Source: Piliocolobus tephrosceles (Eukaryota > Chordata > Mammalia > Primates > Cercopithecidae). Taken from it: 64,000 nucleotides of DNA. The translations under genes were made by a program, and so were the position numbers. Shown piece after piece: positions 1-11,542 of this stretch. The DNA lies in contig NC_045436.1 in assembly GCF_002776525.5 (NCBI RefSeq), positions 50,885,313-50,949,312 on the forward strand, read 5' to 3'. The notes beneath the pieces are model-generated. The model searched no databases, was not told the origin of the DNA, and saw only the letters and a program-made list of their open reading frames with translations. Every line of letters starts with the position of its first letter. The first letter of the stretch is position 1.

Positions 1-469
1 TATGTGTCTATGGATAAGAGTAATTTGCATTACTATTCATTGTCTGCAACTTTTAAAGCTGTAACAGAGATAATGAAAGGCACGGGCTGCCAGCAGAATC
101 AGACAACAGAGAGGACTGTGTTGCAGGAAAGCAGCTATAGTCCATACCTAATGACAGGATTTGGCAGTGTTCCAAACTTTATTCACAAAAGCAGACTGGA
201 TTTGACCCACAGACATAGTTTGCTGACCTCTGCCCTAAACATTCTACAAATGTACTGTTTATTTTAATGTAAATATTTCAGAAAACCTTTGACCAGGTAG
301 ATACAAGTTGCAGACAACTTTATTGTTAAGACTCTTATAAAAATCCCATTTAAACAAATGTCAGGCTGTTCCACTTTTAAATAGATAGCACCCAAGGATG
401 GTGTACTTTCCAAGAATCTTGGAAAGCTTCACCTCAAAATACTTGCCTCCTTAGGTCCATCAATCCTAA
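1..469. other. Unassigned single-copy-looking sequence
   Basis: No repeat family, exon or RNA gene was recognised here. The 87-codon open frame starting at position 4 has no domain or motif that I can name and ends in ordinary AT-rich sequence, so I do not call it a gene. Confidence 0.5.
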
Positions 470-485
470 ACTTTTATATCTTTAT

Positions 486-788
486 TTTTTTATTTTTTAT
501 TTTTTTGAGACGGAGTCTCGCTCTGTGGTCCAGGCTGGAGTACCGTGGTGCGATCTCAGCTCACTGCAAGCTCCGCCTCCCGGGTTCCCGCCATTCTCCT
601 GCCTCAGCCTCCCAAGTAGCTGCGACTACAGGCGCCCGCCACCTCGCCCAGCTAGTTTTTTGTATTTTTTAGTAGAGACGGGGTTTCACCGTGTTAGCCA
701 GGATGGTCTCGATCTCCTGACCTAGCGATCCGCCCGTCTCGGCCTCCCAAAGTGCTGGGATTACAGGCTTGAGCCACCGCGCCCGGCC
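486..788 (-). mobile_element. AluY (Old World monkey type), full length
   Basis: The + strand begins with a T-rich tail followed by 'gagacggagtctcgctctg' and ends '...ccaccgcgcccggcc', so this is a complete Alu on the minus strand. A 16-bp perfect target-site duplication (acttttatatctttat) lies at 470-485 and 789-804. The variants 'gcccgtctcggcctccc' and 'ggcttgagccaccgcg' are ones I associate with cercopithecid AluY subfamilies. The low divergence suggests a recent insertion, possibly polymorphic or species-restricted. Confidence 0.95.
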
Positions 789-804
789 ACTTTTATATCT
801 TTAT

Positions 805-1184
805 GTTATTAAACCCTAATCACGCATTCTACATTGAGCTGAGACTTCTCATTTCCTCTCATCTCTGGTCCTCAGGTTGGGATTTACATAATTGGCTCAC
901 TTGTTCTTAGGCCTTTAGAATGAATGCTGAATTATACCATCAGGCATCCTACAATTTACAAACAATAAATTTGTAGGTTTGGGTCGGAGGTCAACAAGCC
1001 AAACCCAAATCTTCATAATTTTCCTCCCCTACCCTGAGATGCTACTAAAACTCTGGAAGATAGTGCTGTCCTTTACTGTGGTAAGCAGTAAACTCAGCTT
1101 TATCTTCTGAACAGATAATTTTGGCGATATATTCCAGAAGCCAGCATTTGGCAGAGCTATTGTGAAAATAGTACTGTGATGGAC
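805..1184. other. Unassigned sequence
   Basis: AT-rich non-coding sequence between the AluY and an old L1 scrap. I see no conserved motif, exon-like frame or RNA gene. Confidence 0.45.
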
Positions 1185-1315
1185 AATCTCATACATGTCT
1201 TTTGGTAATGTAGGTATACATTCCTGTTGGGTGTGTATCTATAAGAGGAATTTCTGGGTCACAGGACATGCAGATGTTCTGTTTACTTTTCTAAAACAGT
1301 TGCTTTTGGACTTTT
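1185..1315 (-). mobile_element. Old L1 (L1M-type) 3'-end fragment
   Basis: The motif 'gaggaatttctgggtcacagg' region matches the reverse complement of the L1 stretch preceding the end of ORF2/3' UTR ('ggaattgctgggtca' in L1M copies). It is short and heavily diverged. Orientation follows from that match; the exact subfamily cannot be fixed by eye. Confidence 0.6.
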
Positions 1316-2339
1316 TGATATTTGAATGTATCATCTATTAAAAAAATGCAAAAAGTAAAAATAAAAGAGCAAAGTCAATATAGCCAAAATACGCAATTAT
1401 CTAACAATCAATAAAGAAAAAACTGTGTTTCATGGACAAAAATATCCTGTTTTTTACAAAGATATGTGTTATGCTAAAGCACATCTAATTTTTTAAGGTC
1501 TGTTGCAGTTAGGACCAAATATACCTCAAGACTGTTCAATTCTTTCTGCTCTAATTCCTTGTTAGTTAAGCACATCTCTTATTATAAATTGAGTTTCTGG
1601 AGATACCTTGTGTACCAGATACCCCTTTTACTTTACCTTACACACTCCCGGACTTCTGATTTGAGCTATAGAGAGAGGAACTAGGTGGATTTGGGCAGTC
1701 TTTGACTCACATTGTACTGACAGTAACATGCCTCAAGCATGCATTGTGTGACTTTTGCTTTTGGCTCTAGGGCTTTCAAATGACACAATATAGGACACAG
1801 AGGGAGCCCAGAAGTGAGGGTTTTGGGGTGGTAATGTTCCCTGATGCAATATGTAACCACTGGCAAATGATGGATAAATGCATCTCCAAAGTTGTGTACC
1901 AGCTCCTGAATTAATTCCAGCCTTTGAACCAATTCCAGGAGGCTTTGTCTTAAATAACACAAAAGTTGGATTCTTTTAATCATTTAACCATAGCACAAAT
2001 ATTATGTGTGTGATTCACACTGAGTTGAATACAGTTAAATTCTGTTACAATGTTGTAAATTCTTTGTGAAGTTTGAAGCCAGGGGGCTGGTCTAACGAGG
2101 AGAATTGGCTCCATTGTCATCTGATGATTTCATCTGTGAATAGTGACTGCAAGTCCTGTCTAGAATTTGGAGGGTCCTATGTGAAGTGTTCCAGTTCCAA
2201 GTCCACATATTATCTCTGAACACTAGCCCCAGCCAGTAGTCATGAACAATGCCCAAACTGTGCACTAGCACATGACTCAGATGTTCCACTTTCTATTTTC
2301 AGCCTAACCAGGCTATATTGACCTCCATGAGACTACACC
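1316..2339. other. Unassigned sequence
   Basis: Two overlapping minus-strand open frames (1681-1983 and 1733-1960) exist, but neither shows a domain, a splice-site context or composition that would make me call an exon. No repeat family was recognised. Confidence 0.4.
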
Positions 2340-2642
2340 TTTTTTTGTTTTCTTTTTTCTGAGACAGGGTCTCGCTCTGTAGCCCAGGATGGAGTGCAGT
2401 GGCATGATCTGTGCTCATTGCATTCTCCGCCTCCCAGGCTCAAGCCATCCTCCCACCTTAGCCTCCTAAGTATCTGGGACCACAGGTGTGCACACCACGC
2501 CTGGCTAATTTTTTTTTTTTTGTGTGTGTGTATTTGGTAGAGACCGGGTTTTGCCGTGTTACCCAGGCTGGTTTTGAACTTCTGAGCTCAAGCAATCCAC
2601 TCAAAGTGCTGGGATTACAGGTTTGAGCCACTGCATCTGGCC
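2340..2642 (-). mobile_element. Old Alu (AluJ-like)
   Basis: The + strand carries 'gagacagggtctcgctctgt', an internal T-run near 2510, and ends '...gagccactgcatctggcc', i.e. a minus-strand Alu. Divergence is high, and the usual 'cctcggcctccc' block near 2600 is deleted, which fits an AluJ-age copy. A T13 followed by a short (GT)n lies between the monomers. No convincing target-site duplication was found. Confidence 0.9.
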
Positions 2643-5270
2643 AAGACTGAATCTTATACCAGCTATTTCTTAAACTTTCACACAAAACAAGTCCCTCATA
2701 CAATTACACACAGCGTTCCATGCTGTCTGTGAACATTCCATCACACTAGTAGACCTGACCTTAAGATTTCCACTGTACAGAGAGGATCTCGTGCCCAGTG
2801 TGTGAACAAAGGCAGGGACAGCTGTAAAGCTGTGCCTTTGAGGCACCACACCTGAGGAAAAGGGACCCAGGTAGAAAACAGGGGTTGGGTCTTCTTATGC
2901 GACATCCATAGTCTTTGAACCGAAAGCTAGGTAAGTTCCTAGACCCTTCTTAAGTATTCCAGTCATAAACAGCCCTTCCAGTCATAAATATAGCCCTTCT
3001 CTTGCTCCCTCTTCCAAGTGTGTATTAACCTCTCTGGATCCTGCCTTGTGCCCCATATTCAGCATGACCTACTTAAGGGTTACAAAGGATGCAGGATCTG
3101 GGGGACAAGAGGTCTGTGCAGCAGTAGACAACACCTTGAAGCCCATGCTTCGCCTTAAAGCATACAACTGCTATATAGAAGCCTTTTGCCCGCCAAACCC
3201 AGAGAACCCCTGGCCCTGTCCTAGTGGAAAGCCCAAATTCTGTGCTGTGTTTTTTGCATCTCTTTTTCTTTGTAGGTCTGTGTGTTTTTATCTTGCTCTA
3301 TAAAATATCTCCTTTTCTATTTCCCTCTTATTTTTCTCCTTTAGTTGGCAATTACTATTGGAATCTTCTAATTGAATAGAGGTCTATGTTTGAAGTGCTT
3401 AATTTAAATAATTTAAATATAAAGGCAGCAGCTTTGATACCAATATAACTTATAACTTCTGCTATGATCAAGTGTGTGCATCTGGTTACGAAGCTCTGTG
3501 ATCCCTGGTAAAACTACGTCTGTTCCGGATCTGGGAGCAATCTCATTCAGTGGTCAGCTTCTGATCCCAGCCCTGCAGCCCTGCTACTCCTACCACTGTA
3601 ATGCTGTTTCTTGTAGTGTGACAGGTGTGAACTGTTCCATCACATTGGGGTTGTATCCGTCAAGGTCCCAGCAGGAAACAGATGGTGTGTTTGAAACAGG
3701 CTAATCCAATGAGGGTTTCTTCATCCATTTGAAAATCTCTGTTTAATGAAGGTGTGGTATAGGGGAACTGCAGGCCACGGTGTCATAACCTGAGGCTAGC
3801 AGCAGAGTTGTTACCACCCTCAGGCATGCAGAACTTACAGAGACTGGGGTAGCTTTAGCCACCTTGGGAAAAGCAGTAATCTTTGGATGGTGGAACATCT
3901 CCAGCTGGAGATGATTTTGCAGGGAGAGAACCCCTACTCTTCTTCACAGAATCACCCGAGGTTCCCCATTAACCAAACTCAACTGGAACTCGGAGGACTT
4001 GGGAGCTTTCTGATGTCATCCGTAAATAAGCTGCCTTGGAGCAGTGACCAAAAAGGAGAAAAGAGGAGAGTGGCTCTGGAGGGGCAAATGGAAGCTATTG
4101 GCACAGGGGTAGGCTAGCTCTTTTTTCATCGAAGGCACAATTAAAGATCCCTTAAGCCTCACTACTGTGGGTGGGAAGCCCAGTGCTAGTTGGTTTTCAT
4201 AGCTCTTTATTTTGGGTTACATAAACCAACTTCTGAGGTCATGCAGGATGTCTTCTGGCCATCATTCCTAGCTCCATGTGATGCCTTGCGCAAGGCTGGT
4301 CCTCTATCATCTCTCTGGAATTGTTGCTCAGGGTAGGCTGCTGCAAAGTCTGCTGGCAATGTCCCTTCCCACAGTTCACAGGTCTGTCTCTTTGGAAACC
4401 ATGAACTCTCTCCTATATCCCATTCTTCAGGGTGACTCCTTCACCTACACTTAAAACAGAAGGTCTCCTTCACTTTCCCCTTTAGACAATCGGTTACATC
4501 TCTCAGTGGATTTAGATCAGCATCGTAACCTATTCATAACCTACAGGGACCATACAGGAATACAATGAGTGTGTGTTGGAGTAAATATAGGGTAGAGCTC
4601 CAGGTCCAAGAAATAATTCACATTCCTCTTACTCTACAGTCAGGTAAATCGCAGGGTTAGCATGATGCTACATGACAGCTGAAGCTGAAATTCAAGAAAT
4701 AGTGGACCACTGGCTTTTGATATCTAGCTGTTTGCTGCCATTTGGAAATGTAGTCTATTTTAAGACATATCGGCCATCCAGATTTTCACGTGGAACCTCT
4801 CAGTTTTTAAATGCAGGTAATGAGGAGGCATGACAAGGTAAATGAAGATAAATACCACAATGTTGCATGAAAGGGATTAAGAAATAAACTTCTCATGGGG
4901 TGGGTAGTTTATAGAGTAGAAGTTTACAAAAAAAAGGCATAAAGTTTCCTGTTCTTTCATCACCCCCAGAGAACAGGCTGGAGCCAGGTGAGGCTTCTGG
5001 ATACGTAGGAGTTACGTTTCTGGGGATGAACTATGCACACATGCTACCTTACCTTCTCAGAATGCAAGTATGAGGAATGATCTGGGTGCAGGGAATAAAG
5101 AATTGAGGTTGGGTACCAAGCAGCCCGGAGTAAAAGAGCAACTATGCAGGAAGTTGTTCGGGAATGGTAGCTGCTACCCAGCAAAGTCATGAGATGTTGA
5201 ATTTGCCCTCCTGAGGAAGGAACTCCTGGTTCCATGGGAAGTTGGGCTCACCAGGTGCTGGTCAACTCCT
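2643..5270. other. Mostly unassigned, with possible ancient repeat at 3640-3880
   Basis: The 3640-3880 segment ('cagcaggaaacagatgg' and following) resembles a widespread ancient mammalian repeat I cannot name with confidence. Elsewhere I see no family. Open frames at 3046-3303, 3474-3704, 3887-4117 and 5044-5235 lack recognisable domains and are best treated as chance frames. Confidence 0.4.
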
Positions 5271-5284
5271 TGACAAGAACTTGA

Positions 5285-7190
5285 GCTCTTGTTTCCTATG
5301 CCTTTGGTGTCATATCGAAAATAACATTGCCAAGACCAATGTTAAGAAAGGAACTTCTTCCTTATGTTTTCTTCTAGGAATTTTATGGTTTCAGGTTTTA
5401 TGTTTAAGTCTTTAAATCCATTTTGTGTTGATTTTTGTGTGTGGTATGAGACAAGGGTACAACTTCTTTTGCATGTGGCTATCCAGTTTTTCTAACACTG
5501 TTTATGGAAGAGTGTTCTGTGCTGAGCTGACATATGCAAACCTGCCCCTAACGGTTGAGAGAGCTGAGAGGCCAAAAAAAGAGGCTAACACATCTAGTTT
5601 CTCAGAAAGGAATATTTAATAGAGACTTACACACAGAAAATATCCTTTATATAGTAGGCTCTTTTGACAAAACATGTACAGTTGATCACATCTCAGACTT
5701 TCTTGTGAAATTTGTGACCACTGAGGAGGTTGGATAAGCATCTTTATGAGTGTTTATCTATGCTGCAGTTTAAAGATCGTGCTGCAGAACACCTTGGTAT
5801 GCAGGAGTCAAACATTGATTATCATAGTGGTTTTGCTTCAAGATGGCATCACTCTGCCATTCAACAGACTGTTTTCCTACAAAGAGACTACCCTTTCCTC
5901 ATTGTGTATTCTTGGCACCCTTGTTGAAAATTAGTTGATCATCTATGCCTGAGTTCATTTCTGGGCTCTGTTTTTGTTTGTTTGGCCAATTTGTCTGTTT
6001 TTATTCCAGTACTATAACGTTTTAAATATTATAACTTTGTAATATAACTTGAAATCAGGAAGTATGATGCCTCACATTTTGTTCTCCTTTCTTAAGATTG
6101 CTTTGGCTATTTGGGGTCTTTTGTGGTTCCATGCAAATTTTATATGATTGCTTTTATTCTGTTTCTGTGAAGAATGCTACTGGAATTGTAATAAGAATTG
6201 CATTGAATGTAAAGGTCACTTTGGGTTGTATAGATATTTAAACAATATTAAGTCTTCTAATCCATGAACACAAGATAATTCTCCAGCCATTGGTTTCTTC
6301 AGTTTTTTTCCATCGATATTGTATAGTTTTTAGCATTCAGTTATTGCATCTCCTTGGTTAATTTATTCCTAATTATTTTGTTCTTTTTGATGCTATCATA
6401 ACAGAGATTGTTTTCTTGATTCCCTTTTTGGATGATCTACTGTTGGTTTAAAGAAATGCTACTGACTTTTGTATGTTGATTTTTGTATCCTGCAACTTTA
6501 CTAAATATATTAGTTCTAATAGTTTTTAATGGAATCTTTAGGGTTTTCTATTATTGGAATGAACAGAAGCAGGTAACAAAAGTGAAAATAAACAAGTGGG
6601 ACTACATTAAAGTAGAAAGCTCTGTACAGCCAAGGAAATAATCAACAAAATGCAAAGGCACCCTATAGGTTGGGAGAAAAATATTTGCAAACCATTTATC
6701 TGATAAGGGGTTAGTATCTAAAATATATCAGGAACTCATACAGCTCAGGAGCAAAAAAACAAATAAGCTTGCTAAAAAGATGGGCAAAAGACTTGAATAG
6801 ACATTTTTCTAAAGAAGACACACAGATGGCGAATTGGCATATAAAAAGGTACTTAACATCATAAATCATCAGGGAAATGCACATTAAAAGCCCACAGACA
6901 CAAGTCTGAATGATCTCACTTATATGTGAAATATAAAAAAGTTGAATTCTTAGAAGCAGAGAGAAGGGTGGTTACCAGGAAAAGGGGGAAATGGGAGATG
7001 TGGGTCAAATGCTGGTTTCATTCATGCAGGGTGAATAAGTTCTAGAGATTTAATGTACAGCGTGAGGACTGTAGTTACTAATAATGTATATGTTAATTAG
7101 CTTGACTGTAATATTTAGTTCACTATATATGTATATAAAAACCAAACCTCATGTCGTACACCTTAAATATATACAATTTTTATTACAAAA
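5285..7190 (+). mobile_element. Old L1 with inverted 5' segment (twin-primed)
   Basis: From about 5290 to 6560 the + strand is antisense L1 ORF2 (for example 'ttgctttggctatttggggtc'). From about 6560 to 7190 it is sense L1 ORF2 end plus 3' UTR, ending in the 'caccttaaatatatacaat' block typical of L1MA/L1MB 3' ends. The two inversion breakpoints fall at the same place in L1, the ORF2 stretch encoding the 'aggcaacaaaagc' region, which is what twin priming predicts. A diverged target-site duplication 'aagaa(c/t)ttga' lies at 5275-5284 and 7191-7200. The sense part also carries an internal deletion near 6890. Both pieces are ORF2 relics without coding capacity. Confidence 0.85.
5513..5881. mobile_element. 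Solo LTR nested in the inverted L1
   Basis: This 369-bp block begins TGTTCTGTGC and ends TTTTCCTACA, the TG...CA ends of a retroviral LTR. It is flanked by a 5-bp duplication 'aagag' (5508-5512 and 5882-5886). It exactly interrupts antisense L1 sequence: L1 reads 'tttatggaagag' before it and 'aagagactaccctttcc' after it. Five-base duplications fit ERV-L/MaLR or ERV1 integration. I do not recognise the family, so orientation is left open. No internal viral sequence remains. Confidence 0.75.
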
Positions 7191-7200
7191 AAGAATTTGA

Positions 7201-7950
7201 CTTCTATTTCTCCCATTGGACAATCCTATTGTTTTATCTCCATTGTAGCTAATTTACAACTTTTAGAACACTGAACACATGTCAAACAAACAAAACAAAA
7301 TATGTCTTTGGGTTACCAGTTAGAGAATTTTTGAGCAACTGTTGGAAACCAAAATGCCTACTTAAGGATTGTCTACAAAAGTGAGCCCATTCCTGATATC
7401 TCCTTTTCAATACTCACAGTGAAATGGGATCTTCCTGTCTATTGATGTCCAGGAAAACCCAGATACTGGGAGGATAAATTAAATGCTGGACTATTCTTCT
7501 GAGGAGGGGAGGGACACATTTCATTTAGTTTTGATGAATTTGCAGCAGATAAAAGAAAACAGTGGTATTTTTTCAGTACACTGATGTAGTAAATACTTAA
7601 TGAATGACTTTCCTATATTAGTAAAGAAATTAGAATCTTTAACATTGACCATAGAACAGAATGTTCTGGTGGAAGAAATAACTGGACTATAGGATTCTCA
7701 CCTTTTCTCCATGAATTCATCTATTTTTGGGAGTATGTTGCTCCTGACTGCTGTGCTAGTCACTCTAGCTGGCTTCAGGGCTGTAGTGTGGGAGGCAGAT
7801 ACTGTTGCTCCTAGACCAATGGTCTAGACCATGATCTAGACCAAAATTGAGCTCAAATTCTTTTTCTTTGTCTCCATGGCACAACTAGACAAGGTTATAC
7901 TGCTTAAATAAGATTTGAGTGATGCCATGGGAAAAAATTCTTTCACTCAT
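7201..7950. other. Unassigned sequence
   Basis: AT-rich intervening DNA with no recognised repeat, exon or RNA gene. Confidence 0.4.
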
Positions 7951-8065
7951 CATTTAACAAACATTTATGGGGTGCTTCTTTATGCCAGGCATTGAGTTAG
8001 GATTAGAGGTTTATTGGTGAGTGAAATAGCCACAGTTTTTGCCTTTGTGGTACTACTCCAGTGCT
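7950..8065 (-). mobile_element. L2 LINE 3'-end scrap
   Basis: The pattern 'catttaacaaacatttatggggtgc...tgccaggcattgag...' is the reverse complement of the L2 3' end ('...cctggcacatagtaggtgctcaataaatgtttg'). It is short and ancient. Confidence 0.65.
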
Positions 8066-8239
8066 CATCAATGTGGGATGATACAGATTAAATAATCTTA
8101 ATTAGAACATATGACTTGACCACTGTCCTATGTTCTATTATACATATCATTCTTAGCTCCTGGCCTTCTTCCAGATGGTGGAAGCTATCCTAACTATCCA
8201 TGACTAGAGGGACGTCTGCTCCCTTCAAATTCCAAGACT

Positions 8240-8575
8240 GGCTGGGCACAGTGGCTCACGCCTGTAATCGCAGCAGTGTGGGAGGCTGAGGTGGGTGGAT
8301 CATTTGAGGTCAGGAGTTCAAACCAGCCTGAACAACGTGGTGAAACCCCATCTCTACTAAAAATACAAAAATTAGCTGGGCATGGTGGCAGGCACCGGTA
8401 ATCCCAGCTACTTGGGAGGCTGAGGCAGAAGAATTGCTTGAACCCAGGAGGTGGAGGTTGCAGTGAGCCAAGATCATGTCACTGCACTCCAGCCTGGGTG
8501 ACAAGAGCAAAACTCCATCTCAACAAAACAACAACAACAACAATGACAACAACAACAACAAACAATAAATACATA
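8240..8575 (+). mobile_element. AluS-like, full length
   Basis: Starts 'ggctgggcacagtggctca' and ends in an A-rich tail that has become (AAC)n at 8520-8565. A 13-bp target-site duplication aaattcca(a/g)gac lies at 8227-8239 and 8576-8588 with two differences. The minus-strand open frame across it is an Alu shadow. Confidence 0.95.
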
Positions 8576-9058
8576 AAATTCCAGGACCAAGAGTGGAGGC
8601 GCCAGGATTGGTTTTTCCCCAGTCTCCATGAGTCAGCCTCACCAGCCCTTATTTCCTTTTGAAGACATTTTTCTTACCTAGGGAGACTCCTAACCACAGG
8701 TATCTGGCATCCTTTTAGTCCCTTTTCAAAGGATAAACATAGTAGAATGCAACATAAGAGTCCTAGATGCATGACACAGAGATGGGGTTGTGGTGGAGTG
8801 TCACTTAGCAATTAATTATATTCAGGCATACCTTGAAGAGAGTGTGGGTTTGGCTACAGACCAAACACAATATAGTGATTATTGCCATAAAGCAAGGCGC
8901 AGAAATTTTTTTGTTTCCCAATGCATATAAAACTTACGTTTACACTATTCTGTACTCTGTTAAGTGTTCAATAGCATTATATCTAAAAAAATACATAGCT
9001 TAATTTAAAAATATTTTGTTGCTAAAAAATGCTAACGGTCCTTTGAGCCTCCAGGGAG

Positions 9059-11112
9059 TCATAATCTTTTGCCTGGTGGAGGGTTTGGCCTTGATGTTGA
9101 TGGCTGCTTCCTGCTCAGGGTGTGTGTTGTTGAGGACTAGGGTGACTGTGGCAATTTCTTAAAATAAGACAACAATAAAGTTTGCAACATCAATGAACTT
9201 TTCCTTTTATGAAAGATTTCTCTGTAGCATGCAGTGATGTCTGATAGCATGATACAGTGTTACTTCTTTCAAAATTGGAATCAGTCCTCTCAAACCCTGC
9301 CACTGCTTTATCAACTAAGTTTATGTAATATTCTAAATTCTTTGTTGTTATTTCAACAATGTTCAAAGCATCTTCATCGGGAAGAGATTCCACCTCAAGA
9401 AACTACTTTCTTTGCTCGTTCATAAGAAGAAATTCTTCCTTCATTAAAGTTTTATCATAAGGTTGCAGCAATCCAGTCACATCTTTAGACTTCACTTCTA
9501 ATTCTAGTTATTTTGCTATTCCCACCACATCTATAGTTATTTCCTTCACTGAAGTCTTGAAATCCTCAAATTATCCATGAGGGTTGGAATCAACTTCTTT
9601 TAAACTCTTATTAATGTTGATAATTTGACCTCCTCCTATGAATCTGAATATTCCTAATGACATCTAGAATGGTGAATACTTTCCAGAAGGTTTTCAATTT
9701 GCTTTGCTCAGATCCATCAGAAGAATCACTACCCATGGCAGCTATAGTCTTACAAAATGTACTTCTTAAATAATAAGACTTGAAAGTTGAAATTACTCCT
9801 TGATCCATGGATTGCAGAATACATGATGTGTTAACAGGCATGACAATAACATTAACCTCCTTCTACAGCTACATCAGAGCTCTTGGGTGACAAGGTGCAC
9901 TGTCAGTGAGTAGAAATGTTTTGAAAGCAATCTTTTTTTTTTTTTTTTTTTTTTTTCCCGAGCAGTAGTTCTCAACAGTAGGCTTAAAATATTTAGTAAG
10001 CTATGTGGTAAACAGATATGCTGTAATCAAGACTTTGTTGTTTACTTTATAGACCGAGGCAGAGTCAATTTTGCATAATTCTTAAGAGCCCTAAGATTTT
10101 CAAAATGGTAAATGAGCATTGGCTTCAACTTCAAATCAGCAGCTTCATTAGTTCCTAACAAGACAGTCAGCCTGTTCTTTGAGGCCAGGCATTGACATCT
10201 TGCTAGCTATGAAAGTCCTAGATGATATCTTCTTCCAGTAGAAGGCTGTTTTGTCTACATCAAAAACATGTTGTTTAGTGTAGCCACCTTCATCAATTAT
10301 CTTAGCTAAATTTTCAGGATAGCTTGTTACAGCTTCTCCATCAGCACTTGCTGCTTTATCTTGCAATTTCACGTTATAAAGATAGCTTCTTCCTTAAGCC
10401 TTATGAGGCAGCCTCTACTGGCTTCACATTTTCCTTCTACACCTTCTTTTTTTTTTTTTTTTTGAGACAGAGTCTCACTTTGTTGCCCAGGCTGGAATGC
10501 AGTGGCGTCATTTCAGCTCACTGCAATCTCTGCCTCCTGGGTTCAAGAGATTCTCCCACCTCAGCCTCCCAAGTAGTTAGGATTACAGGCTCCCGTTGCC
10601 ACGCTCAGCTAATTTTGTATTTTTAGTAGAGATGGGGTTTCACCATATTGGCCAGCCTAGTCTTGAACACCTGACCTCAGGTGATCCACCTGCCTCGGCC
10701 TCCCAAAATTCTGGGATTACAGGCTTGAGCCACCTTGCCCAGCCATCCTTGTGCATCTTCCTCACCTCTATCAGACTTCATAGAACTGAGGAGAGTTAGG
10801 GTCTTGCTCTAAACTAGACTTTGGCTTACAAGAATGTTGTGGCTTCTATCCAGATCACTTAAACATTCTCCCTATCAACAATAAAAACTATTTTGTTTTC
10901 TTATTCATGTGTTCACTGGAGTAGCACTTTCAATTTTCTTTAAGAACTCTTCTTTTGCATTCGCAACTTGCTTACCGTTTGGTGCTGGAGGCCTAGCTTT
11001 CAGCCTATCATGGCTTTCAACATGTCTTCCTTTTAAGTTTAGTCATTTCTAGCTTTTGATTTAAAATGAGAGACACAGGACTCTTCCTTCCACTTGACCT
11101 CTTAGTTACCAT
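9059..11112 (-). pseudogene. Tigger1 transposase pseudogene
   Basis: The relic of a pogo-like (Tc1/mariner superfamily) DDE transposase, which would cut and paste its element at TA sites. The start is taken at 11112 because the following residues (MVTKRSSGRKSP, then LNQKLEM) match the family's N-terminal helix-turn-helix region. Further segments are 10148-10372 (NLAKIIDEGGYTK, then VDKTAFYWKK around the first catalytic Asp, with the next acidic residue now Lys), 9611-9841 (ILQSMDQGVISTFKSYYLR, near the later catalytic region) and 9190-9393 (C-terminal part). Frameshifts, stops and the Alu at 10447-10744 break it, so no product is expected. The family reading frame would end near 9059. Confidence 0.88.
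10447..10744 (-). mobile_element. AluS-like nested in Tigger1
   Basis: A T-tail followed by 'gagacagagtctcactttg' and the ending 'ggcttgagccaccttgcccagcc' mark a minus-strand Alu. It splits the Tigger1 transposase relic between segments at 10148-10372 and 11017-11247, so it is younger than Tigger1. A diverged duplication (ccttctacaccttctt against ccttgtgcatcttcct) flanks it. The + frames at 10324-10626 and 10596-10799 are Alu shadows. Confidence 0.93.
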
Positions 11113-11542
11113 TGCAGGGTTACTAATAGGACTAATTTCAATATTGTTGTGTCTCAGGAAATAAGGAGGCCCAAAGAGAGGAAGAGAGAAATGGAGGAAT
11201 GCTGGTTTAGTCTGTGGAGCAGTCAGCACACACACAACATTTATCAAATAAGTTTGCTGTCTGATATGGGCACGGTTTGTGTCATCCCAAAATAATTACA
11301 ATAGCAGCACCAAATATCACTGATCACAGATCACCAAAACAGTTATAAGAGTAATGAAAACGTTTGAAATATTGCAAAATTACTAAAATGTGGCACAGAG
11401 ACACGAGTGAGTACATGCTGTTGGAAAAATGGCGCTGACAGATTTGCTTGATGCAGAGTTGCTACATTCCTTTAATTTATGAAAAATGCATTATCTGTGA
11501 GGTGCAATAAAGTGATATATAATGCAATGAGGTATGCCTATA

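Larger units (their letters stand above)
8823..11540 (-). mobile_element. Tigger1 DNA transposon, near full length
   Basis: The left end 'caggcatacctt' and right end 'gaggtatgccta' are the Tigger1 terminal inverted repeats. A TA dinucleotide follows at 11541-11542, as expected for a Tc1/mariner-type target. The length of 2718 bp minus the nested Alu (about 300 bp) agrees with a complete element of about 2.4 kb. Transposase relics run on the minus strand. The element also contains an expanded T-run (about 9932-9957). It is an inactive DNA-transposon fossil. Confidence 0.93.

Noticed and set aside
525..725. Open frame with a proline/serine-rich translated sequence
   Set aside because: It is the familiar read-through of a minus-strand Alu; the same peptide pattern recurs at other Alus in the window (27951-28247, 35549-35908, 45086-45334, 63027-63596).
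9932..9957. T-run as a poly(A) tail of an inserted retroelement on the minus strand
   Set aside because: Tigger1 sequence continues directly on both sides with no retroelement body, so it is a local homopolymer expansion.
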